DNA of 64,000 nucleotides from contig NC_013061.1 of NCBI RefSeq assembly GCF_000023825.1, positions 806,001-870,000 of the forward strand, given 5' to 3'. The DNA is from Pedobacter heparinus DSM 2366. Its GTDB lineage: Bacteria > Bacteroidota > Bacteroidia > Sphingobacteriales > Sphingobacteriaceae. Position numbers and translations under genes: made by a program. The notes beneath the pieces are model-generated. The model saw nothing but the letters and a program-made list of their open reading frames with translations, was not told the DNA's origin and did no database searches. Within the stretch, counting starts at the first letter, position 1, and every line of letters begins with the position of its first letter. Shown here in pieces: positions 9,892-19,048 of the stretch.

Positions 9892-10222
9892 ATTGCCTTA
9901 AAATTCCTTTCCATTGCTTCTTTATTGGCCTGTTTTTCTGCTGTTCTGTAAAAAAATGCCAAGATGTTTGAGAACTAAGCACATTAAGCAGAATTTTATT
10001 CCTGTGCCGATATGTAATTTTATTTTAATTAACCAAATGTAAACCATTCCTTATACCTGAGTGCTCCTGCATTGGTATAAAGAATATGATTTTATTGCCT
10101 ATGCACGCTTTTTCTATCTAAAGATAATGAAGGCTTTCCGGATATTATCTGGAACAGCTGATTGCCTGAATAACCAACAGGTACTTTGAACAATAAATCC
10201 TAAACTAAACCAAACCAAAATT
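9892..10222 (+). other. Gene-free region upstream of locus 1 sigma factor
   Basis: This is AT-rich and without a credible reading frame. A small hairpin AGATAAT / ATTATCT (10122-10128, 10144-10150) is the only clear secondary structure. No exact TAnnTTTG box with good spacing was found before the sigma gene. The region probably holds the sigma operon promoter in a form I cannot identify. Confidence 0.5.
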
Positions 10223-10849
10223 ATGACGTTGTGCTTTGAAAGCCTTAATGTAATTAAAAAAGGCAATGACGCTTTATCGATCAAAGCGTTGTTGATTAAA
10301 TTGACCAACCATGATCATCATTCTTTTCATGAACTTTACAACAGGTTTAGTGTGCAGCTCTATGCAAATATCTTAAGAATGGTAAGGGATCAGGATCTGG
10401 CACAGGAGATTTTGCAGGATGTGTTTGTAAAAGTATGGGAAAAACGCGAACTTATTGACCCAGAAAAGCCTTTTAATGCTTATTTGTTCCGGATTGCCAA
10501 AAATACGGTTTACGATCATTTCCGAAAAATAGCGATGGAAAAGAAGCTGGAAACACATATGCTTAGCAATGGCACCGAAACCTACAGCCATATCGAAGAA
10601 GAACTTATTTATAAAGAAAGCAGTCAGCTATTTTTAAATGCTATTGATAAGCTTTCACCACAGCGAAAACAGGTATTTACTTTATGTAAACTGGAGGGTA
10701 AGAGCTATCATGAGGTGAGTAACCTGCTGAGCATCTCTACTTCAACAGTGAGCGACCATCTGTTGAAGTCAAACAAATTTATCCGGGCCCAGTTGCTGAT
10801 CTCAGATCCGGTAGTTTTTGTGCTGATAGGGTATGTGTTAATATCATGA
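10223..10849 (+). CDS. ECF RNA polymerase sigma factor (locus 1)
   Basis: A 208-residue sigma-70 family factor of the extracytoplasmic-function type. Region 2 (about 35-100) contains DQDLAQEILQDVFVKVWEKRE and the -10-reading helix NAYLFRIAKNTVYDHFRK; region 4 (about 140-190) has the helix-turn-helix LSPQRKQVFTLCKLEGKSYHEVSNLLSIS. It belongs to the large Bacteroidota group paired with FecR anti-sigma factors and SusC transporters, and the next two genes are exactly those. It presumably drives susC of this locus when a ligand is bound outside. The C-terminus ends in an unusual hydrophobic stretch (VVFVLIGYVLIS), which is common in this subfamily. Confidence 0.93.
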   Translation: MTLCFESLNVIKKGNDALSIKALLIKLTNHDHHSFHELYNRFSVQLYANILRMVRDQDLAQEILQDVFVKVWEKRELIDPEKPFNAYLFRIAKNTVYDHFRKIAMEKKLETHMLSNGTETYSHIEEELIYKESSQLFLNAIDKLSPQRKQVFTLCKLEGKSYHEVSNLLSISTSTVSDHLLKSNKFIRAQLLISDPVVFVLIGYVLIS

Positions 10850-10955
10850 ATTTTTAGGCGCATTCAGGTCTGGAAAAAAAAAGAAAAAAAATAACATTCA
10901 GAGCAGGGACTTTGTCGCGCCCAACCGTATTATCTGTAAATGGCATATATACCAA

Positions 10956-12152
10956 ATGGATAAACAGCGGGAAGAGCTCACATTATTATTTAAACGTTAC
11001 CTGGCAAATGAATGTTCTGAAGAAGAAGAACAGGTATTTCTGGAACTGTTAAGGTCTGGGGAACATGAAGTGTTTTTCAAGGATTTGATCGATAGCGAGC
11101 TAAAACAGCAGCCTGATCCACAGTTTAAGGATTTGCCCCAGGTTAAAGAAGATTTAGCGCAAACGAAGCGGCAGATTCTTCTGCAGATCAATGCCGGGAA
11201 AATTCATCAACATCCTGCTAAAAAGAGATTATGGTTTAAAATAGCGGCCGTATTCTTATTGTTTGCCGGGGCCATATTCTTTAAAGTACATTTTGACAAA
11301 CAAAACCTGCAGGCAGACGTGGCACCTGGCGGAAATAAAGCCATTTTAACCCTCGCCGATGGATCGGAGATCATCTTAGATCAGGTAGGTAAAGGTAACC
11401 TGGCTCGACAGGCCGGTGTTCAGGTTGTTAAAACTACAAATGGGCAGCTGGTATATACCGTCAAGGAAATTTACGATTCGGGTAAGGGTATCGCGGGCAA
11501 TTTAACCAATACCATTTCAACACCAAGAGGTGGACAATATCAGGTAAATCTACCCGACGGTACCCGGGTTTGGCTCAATGCCGCGTCCTCACTCAGATTC
11601 CCTTTAAGTTTTGCTAAACTGAATGAGCGGAAGGTCGAGTTGAAAGGAGAAGCTTATTTTGAAGTAGAAAAGGATGCTACAAAGCCCTTTATAGTTCGGT
11701 CAGACCGGCAAACCGTACAGGTATTGGGTACTCATTTTAACATCAATTCTTACGAAGATGAGCCAGATACCAAAACTACCTTATTGGAAGGTGCTGTAAA
11801 AGTTACTGCATTAAGCGGAGCAAAGAGCGAACAGGCTTTCTTAAAACCCGGACAACAGTCGCGCATCAGCGCTGGTTCAAAACCTATAAATGTCATGCGG
11901 GTAGATCCTATGGCCGAGATCGCCTGGAAAAACGGGCAGTTCTTTTTTGAAAATGAATCTATTGAAAATATTATGAAGCAGATTTCGCGCTGGTATGATG
12001 TAGAGGTGATTTATGAGGATGATGTAGCAGGCAAAACTGTGTGGGGTTCAGTAACACGCTACGCCAATGTATCGAAGGTATTGTCCATACTGGAATTAAC
12101 AGGGGAAATCCATTTTAAAGTTGAAGGAAGGAGGATCATTGTGCACAAATAA
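10956..12152 (+). CDS. FecR-family anti-sigma factor (locus 1)
   Basis: A 398-residue single-pass inner-membrane anti-sigma protein. The cytoplasmic N-terminal region (1-90) would hold the sigma factor; a transmembrane helix follows at about 93-109 (FKIAAVFLLFAGAIFFK). The periplasmic FecR domain contains the signature TISTPRGGQYQVNLPDGTRVWLNA (near 185-210), and a DUF4974-like domain lies at about 325-395 and should contact the STN domain of SusC. It sits 106 bases after the sigma gene and 125 bases before susC. Family knowledge: ligand-loaded SusC signals through this protein to free the sigma factor. It is clearly paralogous to the FecR protein at 31825. Confidence 0.93.
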   Translation: MDKQREELTLLFKRYLANECSEEEEQVFLELLRSGEHEVFFKDLIDSELKQQPDPQFKDLPQVKEDLAQTKRQILLQINAGKIHQHPAKKRLWFKIAAVFLLFAGAIFFKVHFDKQNLQADVAPGGNKAILTLADGSEIILDQVGKGNLARQAGVQVVKTTNGQLVYTVKEIYDSGKGIAGNLTNTISTPRGGQYQVNLPDGTRVWLNAASSLRFPLSFAKLNERKVELKGEAYFEVEKDATKPFIVRSDRQTVQVLGTHFNINSYEDEPDTKTTLLEGAVKVTALSGAKSEQAFLKPGQQSRISAGSKPINVMRVDPMAEIAWKNGQFFFENESIENIMKQISRWYDVEVIYEDDVAGKTVWGSVTRYANVSKVLSILELTGEIHFKVEGRRIIVHK

Positions 12153-12173
12153 TTTTACCTAAAAATAGTACAA

Positions 12174-12207
12174 ATCCGTGACTCAGATTGCCCTCGGAGC
12201 CACGGAT
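12174..12207 (+). promoter_or_regulatory. Hairpin between fecR and susC (locus 1)
   Basis: ATCCGTG (12174-12180) pairs with CACGGAT (12201-12207), extended inward by CTC / GAG across one mismatch. It lies 22 bases past the fecR stop and about 70 before susC. There is no T-run directly after it, so attenuation or mRNA processing is more likely than simple termination. A structurally comparable hairpin occupies the same place in locus 2. Confidence 0.6.
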
Positions 12208-12277
12208 AATATCAGGCTTTTGCTAAAAATGTCTTTACAATTAACAATTATAACCAATAAACCCAATAACCAAATGT

Positions 12278-15200
12278 ATGAATTTTTACGATCTATTTAG
12301 GTCTGCATCCAGTGTACGCAGAGCTAATCAAATATTGCGTATTATGAAGTTGATCATCATCATCATGACTACACTGTTAATGGAGGCAAGTGCCTCAGGC
12401 TTTGCCCAGAAGATAACTTTTTCTCAGAAGGGCAGCTCCATTAAAACAGTATTTAAAGAAATTACAAAACAAACCGGCTACCAGGTAATCTGCGATGGCG
12501 AACTGATTAAGGCCGCCCGGGCAGCTGATGTCAGCTTTACAGATGCCAGCTTACAAGAGGTATTTGACGAGTTTTTTCCAAAAAGGTCCATCAAATGGAC
12601 CATCGCTGACAAAACACTCATTATCCGAAAAGACAGCAGTCAGACGGTAACTGAAGTACCTGTTGTGGTCAAAAAAACAGACCGGGTTTATCCTGTCATG
12701 ACCATTGCCAAAGAGATCAGGGGTACGGTCAGAGATACCGTTGGCCCTTTACCAGGTGTTTCTATCTCTGTTAAAGGAAAAACGCAGATCGGAACCACAA
12801 CCGACCTGAATGGTAAATATATCCTTGATGTACTTGATGAAAGTGCTGTGGTTGTGTTCAGTATGGTAGGCTATGTTTCACAGGAAATTCCGGTAAGAGG
12901 GAAGACCATTATTAATGTAACCTTGAAACCTACTGATAACCAGCTTGAGGAAACTGTTATTGTTGCTTTTGGTAAACAGAAAAAAGAATCTGTTATCGGT
13001 TCCATTACCACCATCAATCCTGGTGAATTGAAAGTGCCTTCAAGTAACCTTACCACAGCCCTTGCGGGGCGTTTGGCAGGGGTTATTGCTTATCAGAGAA
13101 GTGGTGAGCCCGGAGCTGACAATGCCGAGTTCTTTATCAGGGGCGCAACCACTTTCGGTTACAAAAAAGATCCCCTGATCCTGATTGACGGTATGGAATA
13201 TTCTACCCAGGATCTGGCCCAGCTTACACTGGATGATATTGAAAGCTTTTCCATTTTGAAAGATGCTTCTGCAAATGCTTTATATGGTGCAAGGGGTGCC
13301 AATGGTATCATCCTCATCACTACCAAACAGGGTAAAGAAGGTAAGCCAAAAATTAATATCCGTTACGAGAATTCTATATCTTCGGCAACAAAGAATGTGG
13401 AACTGGCCGATCCGATTACCTATATGCGCCTGCACAATGAGGCCTATATTACACGCCAGCCCAATGTCCCTACCCCTTATTCAAGAAGCAAAATAGACAA
13501 TACCATTGCCGGTACAAATCCGGTGGTATTTCCGGCTGTAGACTGGCAGGACCAGTTGTTAAGGAACAACACCATGAACCAGCGTGTCAATTTCAATCTG
13601 GGTGGTGGCGGTCAGGTCGCAACTTATTACGTTGCAGGTGCACTTAACCAGGACAATGGTATCCTGAAAGTAGACAACCGCAATAACTTTAACAATAACA
13701 TTAACCTTAAAAAGTACAATATTCGTTCTAATGTGGGGCTGAATGTATCCAAATCTACCCATGTAGATATCCGTTTGAACGGTAACTTTGAAGATTACAA
13801 CGGACCTCTGGACGGTGGTCAGGGAATATACCGTAAAATTATGCGTACAAGTCCGGTACAGTTCCTGCCTTATTATCCGGTTGTTCCGGGTACCGGCGGA
13901 ACGGCCAAACACATTATGTTTGGAAACCTGGAGCAGGGGCAATACCTGAACCCTTATGCCGACATGGTAAAAGGGTATAAAGAGTCTGCAAGGTCTTTAA
14001 TGCTGGCACAGATAGAATTGAAGCAGGACCTGTCCTTTATTACGCCAGGCCTGGCTGTTAATGCTATGGGTAACATTAACCGTGAGTCGTTCTTTGACCT
14101 CCGGCGTCAGTATGTTCCTTTCTGGTATACTGCCGGAAGCTATGATAAGCTAACGGATACCTATAAATTAACCCCTTTAAATCCTGATTTTGGTACAGAT
14201 TACCTGAATTTTGTACCAGGAGAAAAAAAGGTTTCTTCTGTTATCCATCTACAGTCGGCATTTACTTATAACAGTACCATTAAACAAAAACATGCTTTAG
14301 GGGGTACACTGGTCTTGCTGATGGATTCCAAACTGGATGGAAACTCAAACGATTTACAGGAATCGCTGGCCTCACGTAACCTGGGGGTTTCTGGAAGGGC
14401 AACCTATAGTTACGACAACCGCTACTTTGCTGAATTTAACTTTGGTTACAATGGTTCGGAACGTTTCTATAAAACCGAAAGGTTTGGTTTCTTCCCTTCT
14501 GCAGGTCTGGCCTGGCAAATCTCCAACGAGAAATTCTTTAAACCTTATACTGACGTGATCAGCAAGCTGAAGATCCGTGGAAATTACGGACTGGTAGGTA
14601 ATGACGCCATAGGTGGCAAGGACGAACGCTTCTTCTACCTTTCTGAAGTAAACATGAACAATGGAGCTATGGGGGCCACTTTTGGATCAAATGGTGGTTA
14701 TTCAAGGCCAGGTATTTCTGTTGGCCGTTACGAGAACAGGGACATTACCTGGGAAACTGCAGCCAATTCCACATTCGGACTGGAGCTGGGTTTATGGAAC
14801 AAGCTTGACATCATTGCAGAATATTTTACAGAACATAGATACAATATCTTAATGTCAAGAAGCTCTATCCCTAAAACCATGGGATTGCAGGGGGCTACGC
14901 CTAAAGCAAACGTTGGTGAAGCCAATTCCAAATCCTATGAACTGCAGCTGGACTACAACAATAATATTGGAAAAAACCTGATTTTAGGAGTAAGGGGTAA
15001 CTTTACTTATGCTAAAAATCATTACCAGGCTTATGAAGAGCCAGAGTATGAATATCCGTGGAGGTATAGAGTGGGTTATTCCACTTCACAAACCTGGGGC
15101 TATATTGCCGAACGTCTTTTTGTAGACGATGAGGAAGTAAGAAGCTCCCCTAAGCAGAATTTTGGAAATAACCCAACAATGGGCGGCGATATCAAATATC

Positions 15201-15808
15201 GCGATATCAACGGAGATGGCGTGATCAACATTAATGATCAGGTGCCGATAGGTTTTCCTACAAGGCCCGAAATTATATATGGATTTGGTTTTTCCGCATC
15301 TTATAAAGGCTTCGATTTTAATGCTTTCCTGCAAGGCTCGGCACGCTCTTCCTTCTGGATAGATCCTGAAGCTACTGCACCATTTGTAGAATACCGGTCC
15401 AGCAGTACAGATCTGGTGGGGTATAAGCTTCAAAACCAATTGCTTTCGGCTTATGCCAACGACCACTGGTCTGAGCAAAACCGTAACCTTTATGCCCTAT
15501 GGCCACGTTTAAGTGCTTATCCTGTGCAAAACGGAACTGGTGGATCTTTATCTTCAAACAACACCCAGACAAGTACCTGGTTTATGCGTAACGGATCATT
15601 CCTCAGAATAAAACAGATCGAGTTTGGTTATTCGCTTCCTAAAAGACTGATACAAAGGGCTAAAATAGACCGATTAAGGATTTACGCAACCGGTAGTAAC
15701 CTTTTTGCCTTTAGTAAATTCAAACTATGGGATGTGGAAATGGGTGGCGAAGGATTGGGCTATCCTGTACAAAAGGTGCTGAATTTTGGTCTACAGGTAG
15801 GATTTTAA
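12278..15808 (+). CDS. SusC/RagA TonB-linked outer-membrane transporter with STN domain
   Basis: An 1176-residue TonB-dependent transporter. It has a long basic N-terminus and signal peptide (cleavage near ASGFAQ, about 44), an STN/secretin-like signalling domain (about 46-118), a carboxypeptidase-regulatory-like beta-sandwich (about 147-230), the plug beginning ETVIVAFGKQKK with the SusC signature LIDGMEYSTQDLAQLTLDDIESFSILKDASANALYGARGANGIILITTK (about 305-350), and a 22-strand barrel ending LNFGLQVGF. It imports an oligosaccharide across the outer membrane with SusD as lid. The STN domain links it to the FecR/sigma pair upstream. susD follows after 12 bases. Confidence 0.96.
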   Translation: MNFYDLFRSASSVRRANQILRIMKLIIIIMTTLLMEASASGFAQKITFSQKGSSIKTVFKEITKQTGYQVICDGELIKAARAADVSFTDASLQEVFDEFFPKRSIKWTIADKTLIIRKDSSQTVTEVPVVVKKTDRVYPVMTIAKEIRGTVRDTVGPLPGVSISVKGKTQIGTTTDLNGKYILDVLDESAVVVFSMVGYVSQEIPVRGKTIINVTLKPTDNQLEETVIVAFGKQKKESVIGSITTINPGELKVPSSNLTTALAGRLAGVIAYQRSGEPGADNAEFFIRGATTFGYKKDPLILIDGMEYSTQDLAQLTLDDIESFSILKDASANALYGARGANGIILITTKQGKEGKPKINIRYENSISSATKNVELADPITYMRLHNEAYITRQPNVPTPYSRSKIDNTIAGTNPVVFPAVDWQDQLLRNNTMNQRVNFNLGGGGQVATYYVAGALNQDNGILKVDNRNNFNNNINLKKYNIRSNVGLNVSKSTHVDIRLNGNFEDYNGPLDGGQGIYRKIMRTSPVQFLPYYPVVPGTGGTAKHIMFGNLEQGQYLNPYADMVKGYKESARSLMLAQIELKQDLSFITPGLAVNAMGNINRESFFDLRRQYVPFWYTAGSYDKLTDTYKLTPLNPDFGTDYLNFVPGEKKVSSVIHLQSAFTYNSTIKQKHALGGTLVLLMDSKLDGNSNDLQESLASRNLGVSGRATYSYDNRYFAEFNFGYNGSERFYKTERFGFFPSAGLAWQISNEKFFKPYTDVISKLKIRGNYGLVGNDAIGGKDERFFYLSEVNMNNGAMGATFGSNGGYSRPGISVGRYENRDITWETAANSTFGLELGLWNKLDIIAEYFTEHRYNILMSRSSIPKTMGLQGATPKANVGEANSKSYELQLDYNNNIGKNLILGVRGNFTYAKNHYQAYEEPEYEYPWRYRVGYSTSQTWGYIAERLFVDDEEVRSSPKQNFGNNPTMGGDIKYRDINGDGVININDQVPIGFPTRPEIIYGFGFSASYKGFDFNAFLQGSARSSFWIDPEATAPFVEYRSSSTDLVGYKLQNQLLSAYANDHWSEQNRNLYALWPRLSAYPVQNGTGGSLSSNNTQTSTWFMRNGSFLRIKQIEFGYSLPKRLIQRAKIDRLRIYATGSNLFAFSKFKLWDVEMGGEGLGYPVQKVLNFGLQVGF

Positions 15809-15820
15809 TAAGAAACGATC

Positions 15821-17749
15821 ATGAAAAAAATTAATATCATATTGCTCATTACCCTTATAGGCACTTTCATGTCCTGCAAAAAATTTCTGGATGTTGTTCC
15901 GGATAACGTTGCTACGATAGACTATGCCTTTAACCTGCGCTCATCTGCAGAAAAATATTTATTTACCTGCTATTCTTATATGCCGGCCAATGGTCATTTC
16001 AATACCAATACTGGTTTTTCGGCTGCTGATGAGATCTGGTATCCAAATCCACCAATGGATGTGAGTACCAATTTTTACAGCATCGCGTTAGGTCTGCAAA
16101 ATTCCGACAACCCTTTTGGTAACTATTGGAGTGGCAGTCGTGGAGGCAAACCTTTGTTCCGCGGTATACGGGACTGTAACATCTTTTTGGACAACATCAA
16201 TAAGGTAGAAGAGATGAATACCTGGGAAAAGGAACGCTGGATTGCAGAGGTGAAATTTCTGAAAGCTTATTATCATTTCTATCTGTTAAGGATGTATGGC
16301 CCCATTCCGCTGATGAAGGAGAATTTGCCAATTGCCTCTTCTCCCGAACAGGTTCAGGTACGCAGGGCACCTTTAGATAGCTGTGTAAACTATATTGTCC
16401 AGCTATTGGATGAGTCATTTGACAATCCCAATCTGCCGGAAAGTGTTGCCTCAACAGAAGTTTCAGAGCTCGGAAGGATCACCAAACCTATTGTAAAAGC
16501 TTTAAAGGCTAAAGTACTGGTTACTGCAGCAAGCCCCCTGTTTAACGGAAATCCTGAATATGCAGGTTTCAGCGACAAGCAGGGTGTACCACTTTTTACA
16601 CCTGCTTATGATGCAACCAAATGGCAACGCGCTGCCGATGCTTGTAAGGAGGCTATCGACTACTGTCATGCTCAGGGCTACAGGTTAAGCACTTTCCCGG
16701 GACTGGCTACTTATGTGATCAACGATACGATCAGGAAACAACTGGAAATCCGCACAGCCATTACCCAGCGTGAAGCTAACCCGGAAGTAATCTGGGCAAA
16801 TACCAACAGCAGGGCCGATGTAAACATGCAACGCTGGTCTATGCCTATCATTGCAGGTGGTGCTACCAGTGGTAGTGGCCCTAAAGGTATTCTTGCCCCT
16901 ACATTGAAAATGGCTGAAATGTTTTATACGGAGCACGGACTTCCGATTAACAGCGACAAAACCTGGGACTATGCCGGACGCTATGAACTTAAGGTTGCTG
17001 CAGATAAAGACCGGTTTTATGTGAAACTGGATTCCAATACTGTAAAACTACATTTTGACAGGGAACCCCGTTTTTATGCCAGTATCGGATTCGACCGTGG
17101 TATATGGTTTGGCAACTGGGTAAACAACAACGATATTACAAAAAACCTCAATTTTGTACAGGCCAGGGCTTCAGAAATTTCGGCACGCCAGGGTATCAGT
17201 AATTTTTCTATCACAGGTTACTGGATCAAAAAACTGGTAAATATCGAGACTTTTTGTGCTGCTGACGGAAACATTACCAGCAATACCGTTACCTACCCAT
17301 GGCCGGAGCTGCGGTTATCGGATCTGTATTTATTGTATGCAGAAGCATTAAATGAAGTAAATGGCTACAGTCCTGCAACAACAGCATACCTGAACCTGGT
17401 AAGGGAACGGGCTGGCGTCCTATCTGTTGAAGAAGCCTGGGACAGGTTCTCTACACAGCCTGGGTACTACAACGATAAGACTAATTTAAGAAAGATCATC
17501 CATCAGGAGCGCAGCATTGAGCTGGCTTTTGAAGGCCAGCGTTTCTGGGACCTGCGCAGATGGAAAGAGGCACATAAAGATTTGAACCAGCCGGTAAAAG
17601 GTTGGGACATTACCCAAAAAAGTGCGAATTCATTTTACCGTTCGGTCTTGCTGTACAACCAATACTTCACCATGAAGGAATATTTATGGCCAATAGAGCT
17701 TGGAGAAATGCAGATCAACAAAAATCTGGTCCAAAATCCAGGCTGGTAA
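15821..17749 (+). CDS. SusD/RagB surface glycan-binding lipoprotein (locus 1)
   Basis: A 642-residue SusD-type protein. It starts with a lipoprotein signal, lipid-accepting Cys19 in TFMSCKKFLD, followed by the family opening LDVVPDN. SusD-like TPR helices frame the middle, and the C-terminal RagB signature is clear: LRLSDLYLLYAEALNEV, then YLNLVRERAGV and IIHQERSIELAFEGQRFWDLRRWK. It should cap the SusC barrel at the cell surface and bind the incoming glycan. It is longer than typical SusD (about 550), with the extra length in the ligand-facing middle region. It is tightly coupled to susC (12-base gap). Confidence 0.95.
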   Translation: MKKINIILLITLIGTFMSCKKFLDVVPDNVATIDYAFNLRSSAEKYLFTCYSYMPANGHFNTNTGFSAADEIWYPNPPMDVSTNFYSIALGLQNSDNPFGNYWSGSRGGKPLFRGIRDCNIFLDNINKVEEMNTWEKERWIAEVKFLKAYYHFYLLRMYGPIPLMKENLPIASSPEQVQVRRAPLDSCVNYIVQLLDESFDNPNLPESVASTEVSELGRITKPIVKALKAKVLVTAASPLFNGNPEYAGFSDKQGVPLFTPAYDATKWQRAADACKEAIDYCHAQGYRLSTFPGLATYVINDTIRKQLEIRTAITQREANPEVIWANTNSRADVNMQRWSMPIIAGGATSGSGPKGILAPTLKMAEMFYTEHGLPINSDKTWDYAGRYELKVAADKDRFYVKLDSNTVKLHFDREPRFYASIGFDRGIWFGNWVNNNDITKNLNFVQARASEISARQGISNFSITGYWIKKLVNIETFCAADGNITSNTVTYPWPELRLSDLYLLYAEALNEVNGYSPATTAYLNLVRERAGVLSVEEAWDRFSTQPGYYNDKTNLRKIIHQERSIELAFEGQRFWDLRRWKEAHKDLNQPVKGWDITQKSANSFYRSVLLYNQYFTMKEYLWPIELGEMQINKNLVQNPGW

Positions 17750-17778
17750 ACAAATTATTGATCCTAAAAATTAAAAAT

Positions 17779-19026
17779 ATGAAACAGTTTAAAACGATAC
17801 TTACCCTATTCATGCTGGTATCGGTGGTGATGTCTTCCTGTAAAGAAGAAACCCTTAAGCCGCTTTACGGTGAAAAAGGTGCACCCAAACCAGTTACAAA
17901 TGCTTCGGTTGAAAACATTGCTGGGGGGGCTATAATTAGTTATACCCTTCCCGATGATGCAAATCTTTTATATGTAAAAGCAGAATATGAGCGCCAGGGT
18001 AAAATGGTGGTCTCGAAATCATCTTTTTACAAAAAATCAGTCCTTATTGAAGGCTTAGGTGATACCAATCCGCGCGAGGTTAAACTTTATGCAGTTGGAA
18101 CCGGTGAAGAAGCATCCGCACCAATTAAAGTAACCATTAACCCCTTAGCCCCTCCAATCTTTGGCGTGATGCAGTCCCTGGCCATCAGAGAGTCCTTTGG
18201 TGGAATGAATGTGAAGTTCCTGAACCCGGCATCTACAGGCGAACGCCCCTACAATATTGTAATTGGTGTAGTGGTATGGGACGACAAGCTGAGCGAATGG
18301 AAAGATGTAGATGCCTATTATACAGGTTTGGCCTCAGGTGGTTTTTCAGTACGTGGCCTGGAAGCTAAACCCCGTAAGTTTGGTTTTTTCGTAAAAGATA
18401 CCTGGGACAACCGAACAGATACTTTGCAGAAAGAAATGACGCCAATATATGAAGAGCAGTTAAAAGCAGCTGTAGATGTCAGGAAAAAATTTCCGATCCC
18501 GCAGATAAGACCGCTTCCTGTTGACGGTTCCCTGCTGGCAGAACCTGGTAACCTGAGTTCATGGCCGTTCACCAATTTATTCGACAATCAGATCGGTAAC
18601 AATGGTTTTCATTCCAATGAGAAAAATCCCTTACCAGCCTGGTTCCCTATGGATTTGGGTAAAGTTACACGTTTAAGCCGCTATAAGATCTGGCAACGTA
18701 TGCACGATGACAACTCGACTTATTTTTATAGCCATGGAAACCCCCACGAATGGGAAATATGGGGTACCAATACACCTGCCGATCAAAACAGCTGGGTAAT
18801 GCTCGATCACCAGATCATGGTAAAACCTTCAGGATTGCCAGTCGGACAGGTATCCAATGATGATGTGGAGATTGCCCGTGCCGGTCATGAATATGAATTC
18901 CCGCTCGATGCGCCTGCGGTAAGGTATATCGCCTGGAAACACATTGATAACTGGGCATCCATACAGGGTACACTAGGTTTTCTGCATATGTCCGAGTTAA
19001 GAATATGGGGACAGATTCAACAATAA
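17779..19026 (+). CDS. DUF4959/DUF5000-type surface lipoprotein
   Basis: A 415-residue lipoprotein from ATG 17779; Cys21 lies in the lipobox MSSCKEE. Longer in-frame starts reach into susD and lack a signal, so they are rejected. Domain order resembles DUF4959 (about 22-120, FN3-like, with PVTNASVENIAGGAIISYTLP), DUF5126 (about 120-215) and a C-terminal DUF5000/discoidin-like module (about 240-415; WFPMDLGKVTRLSRYKIWQR). This set is common directly after susD and is thought to bind the target glycan on the cell surface, as a SusE/F analogue. A run of seven G (17923-17929) lies in the coding region. The domain names are from memory of the families. Confidence 0.85.
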   Translation: MKQFKTILTLFMLVSVVMSSCKEETLKPLYGEKGAPKPVTNASVENIAGGAIISYTLPDDANLLYVKAEYERQGKMVVSKSSFYKKSVLIEGLGDTNPREVKLYAVGTGEEASAPIKVTINPLAPPIFGVMQSLAIRESFGGMNVKFLNPASTGERPYNIVIGVVVWDDKLSEWKDVDAYYTGLASGGFSVRGLEAKPRKFGFFVKDTWDNRTDTLQKEMTPIYEEQLKAAVDVRKKFPIPQIRPLPVDGSLLAEPGNLSSWPFTNLFDNQIGNNGFHSNEKNPLPAWFPMDLGKVTRLSRYKIWQRMHDDNSTYFYSHGNPHEWEIWGTNTPADQNSWVMLDHQIMVKPSGLPVGQVSNDDVEIARAGHEYEFPLDAPAVRYIAWKHIDNWASIQGTLGFLHMSELRIWGQIQQ

Positions 19027-19048
19027 ATACACTTAGATTAAAAAGATC

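Noticed and set aside
13559..13942. Open frames antisense to susC and other large genes
   Set aside because: They have no signal, domain or promoter and lie wholly inside confidently identified genes on the other strand.
17602..17778. Longer N-terminus for the DUF5000-type lipoprotein reaching into susD
   Set aside because: The extension lacks a signal peptide and would overlap susD by about 150 bases; ATG 17779 is followed directly by a good lipobox.
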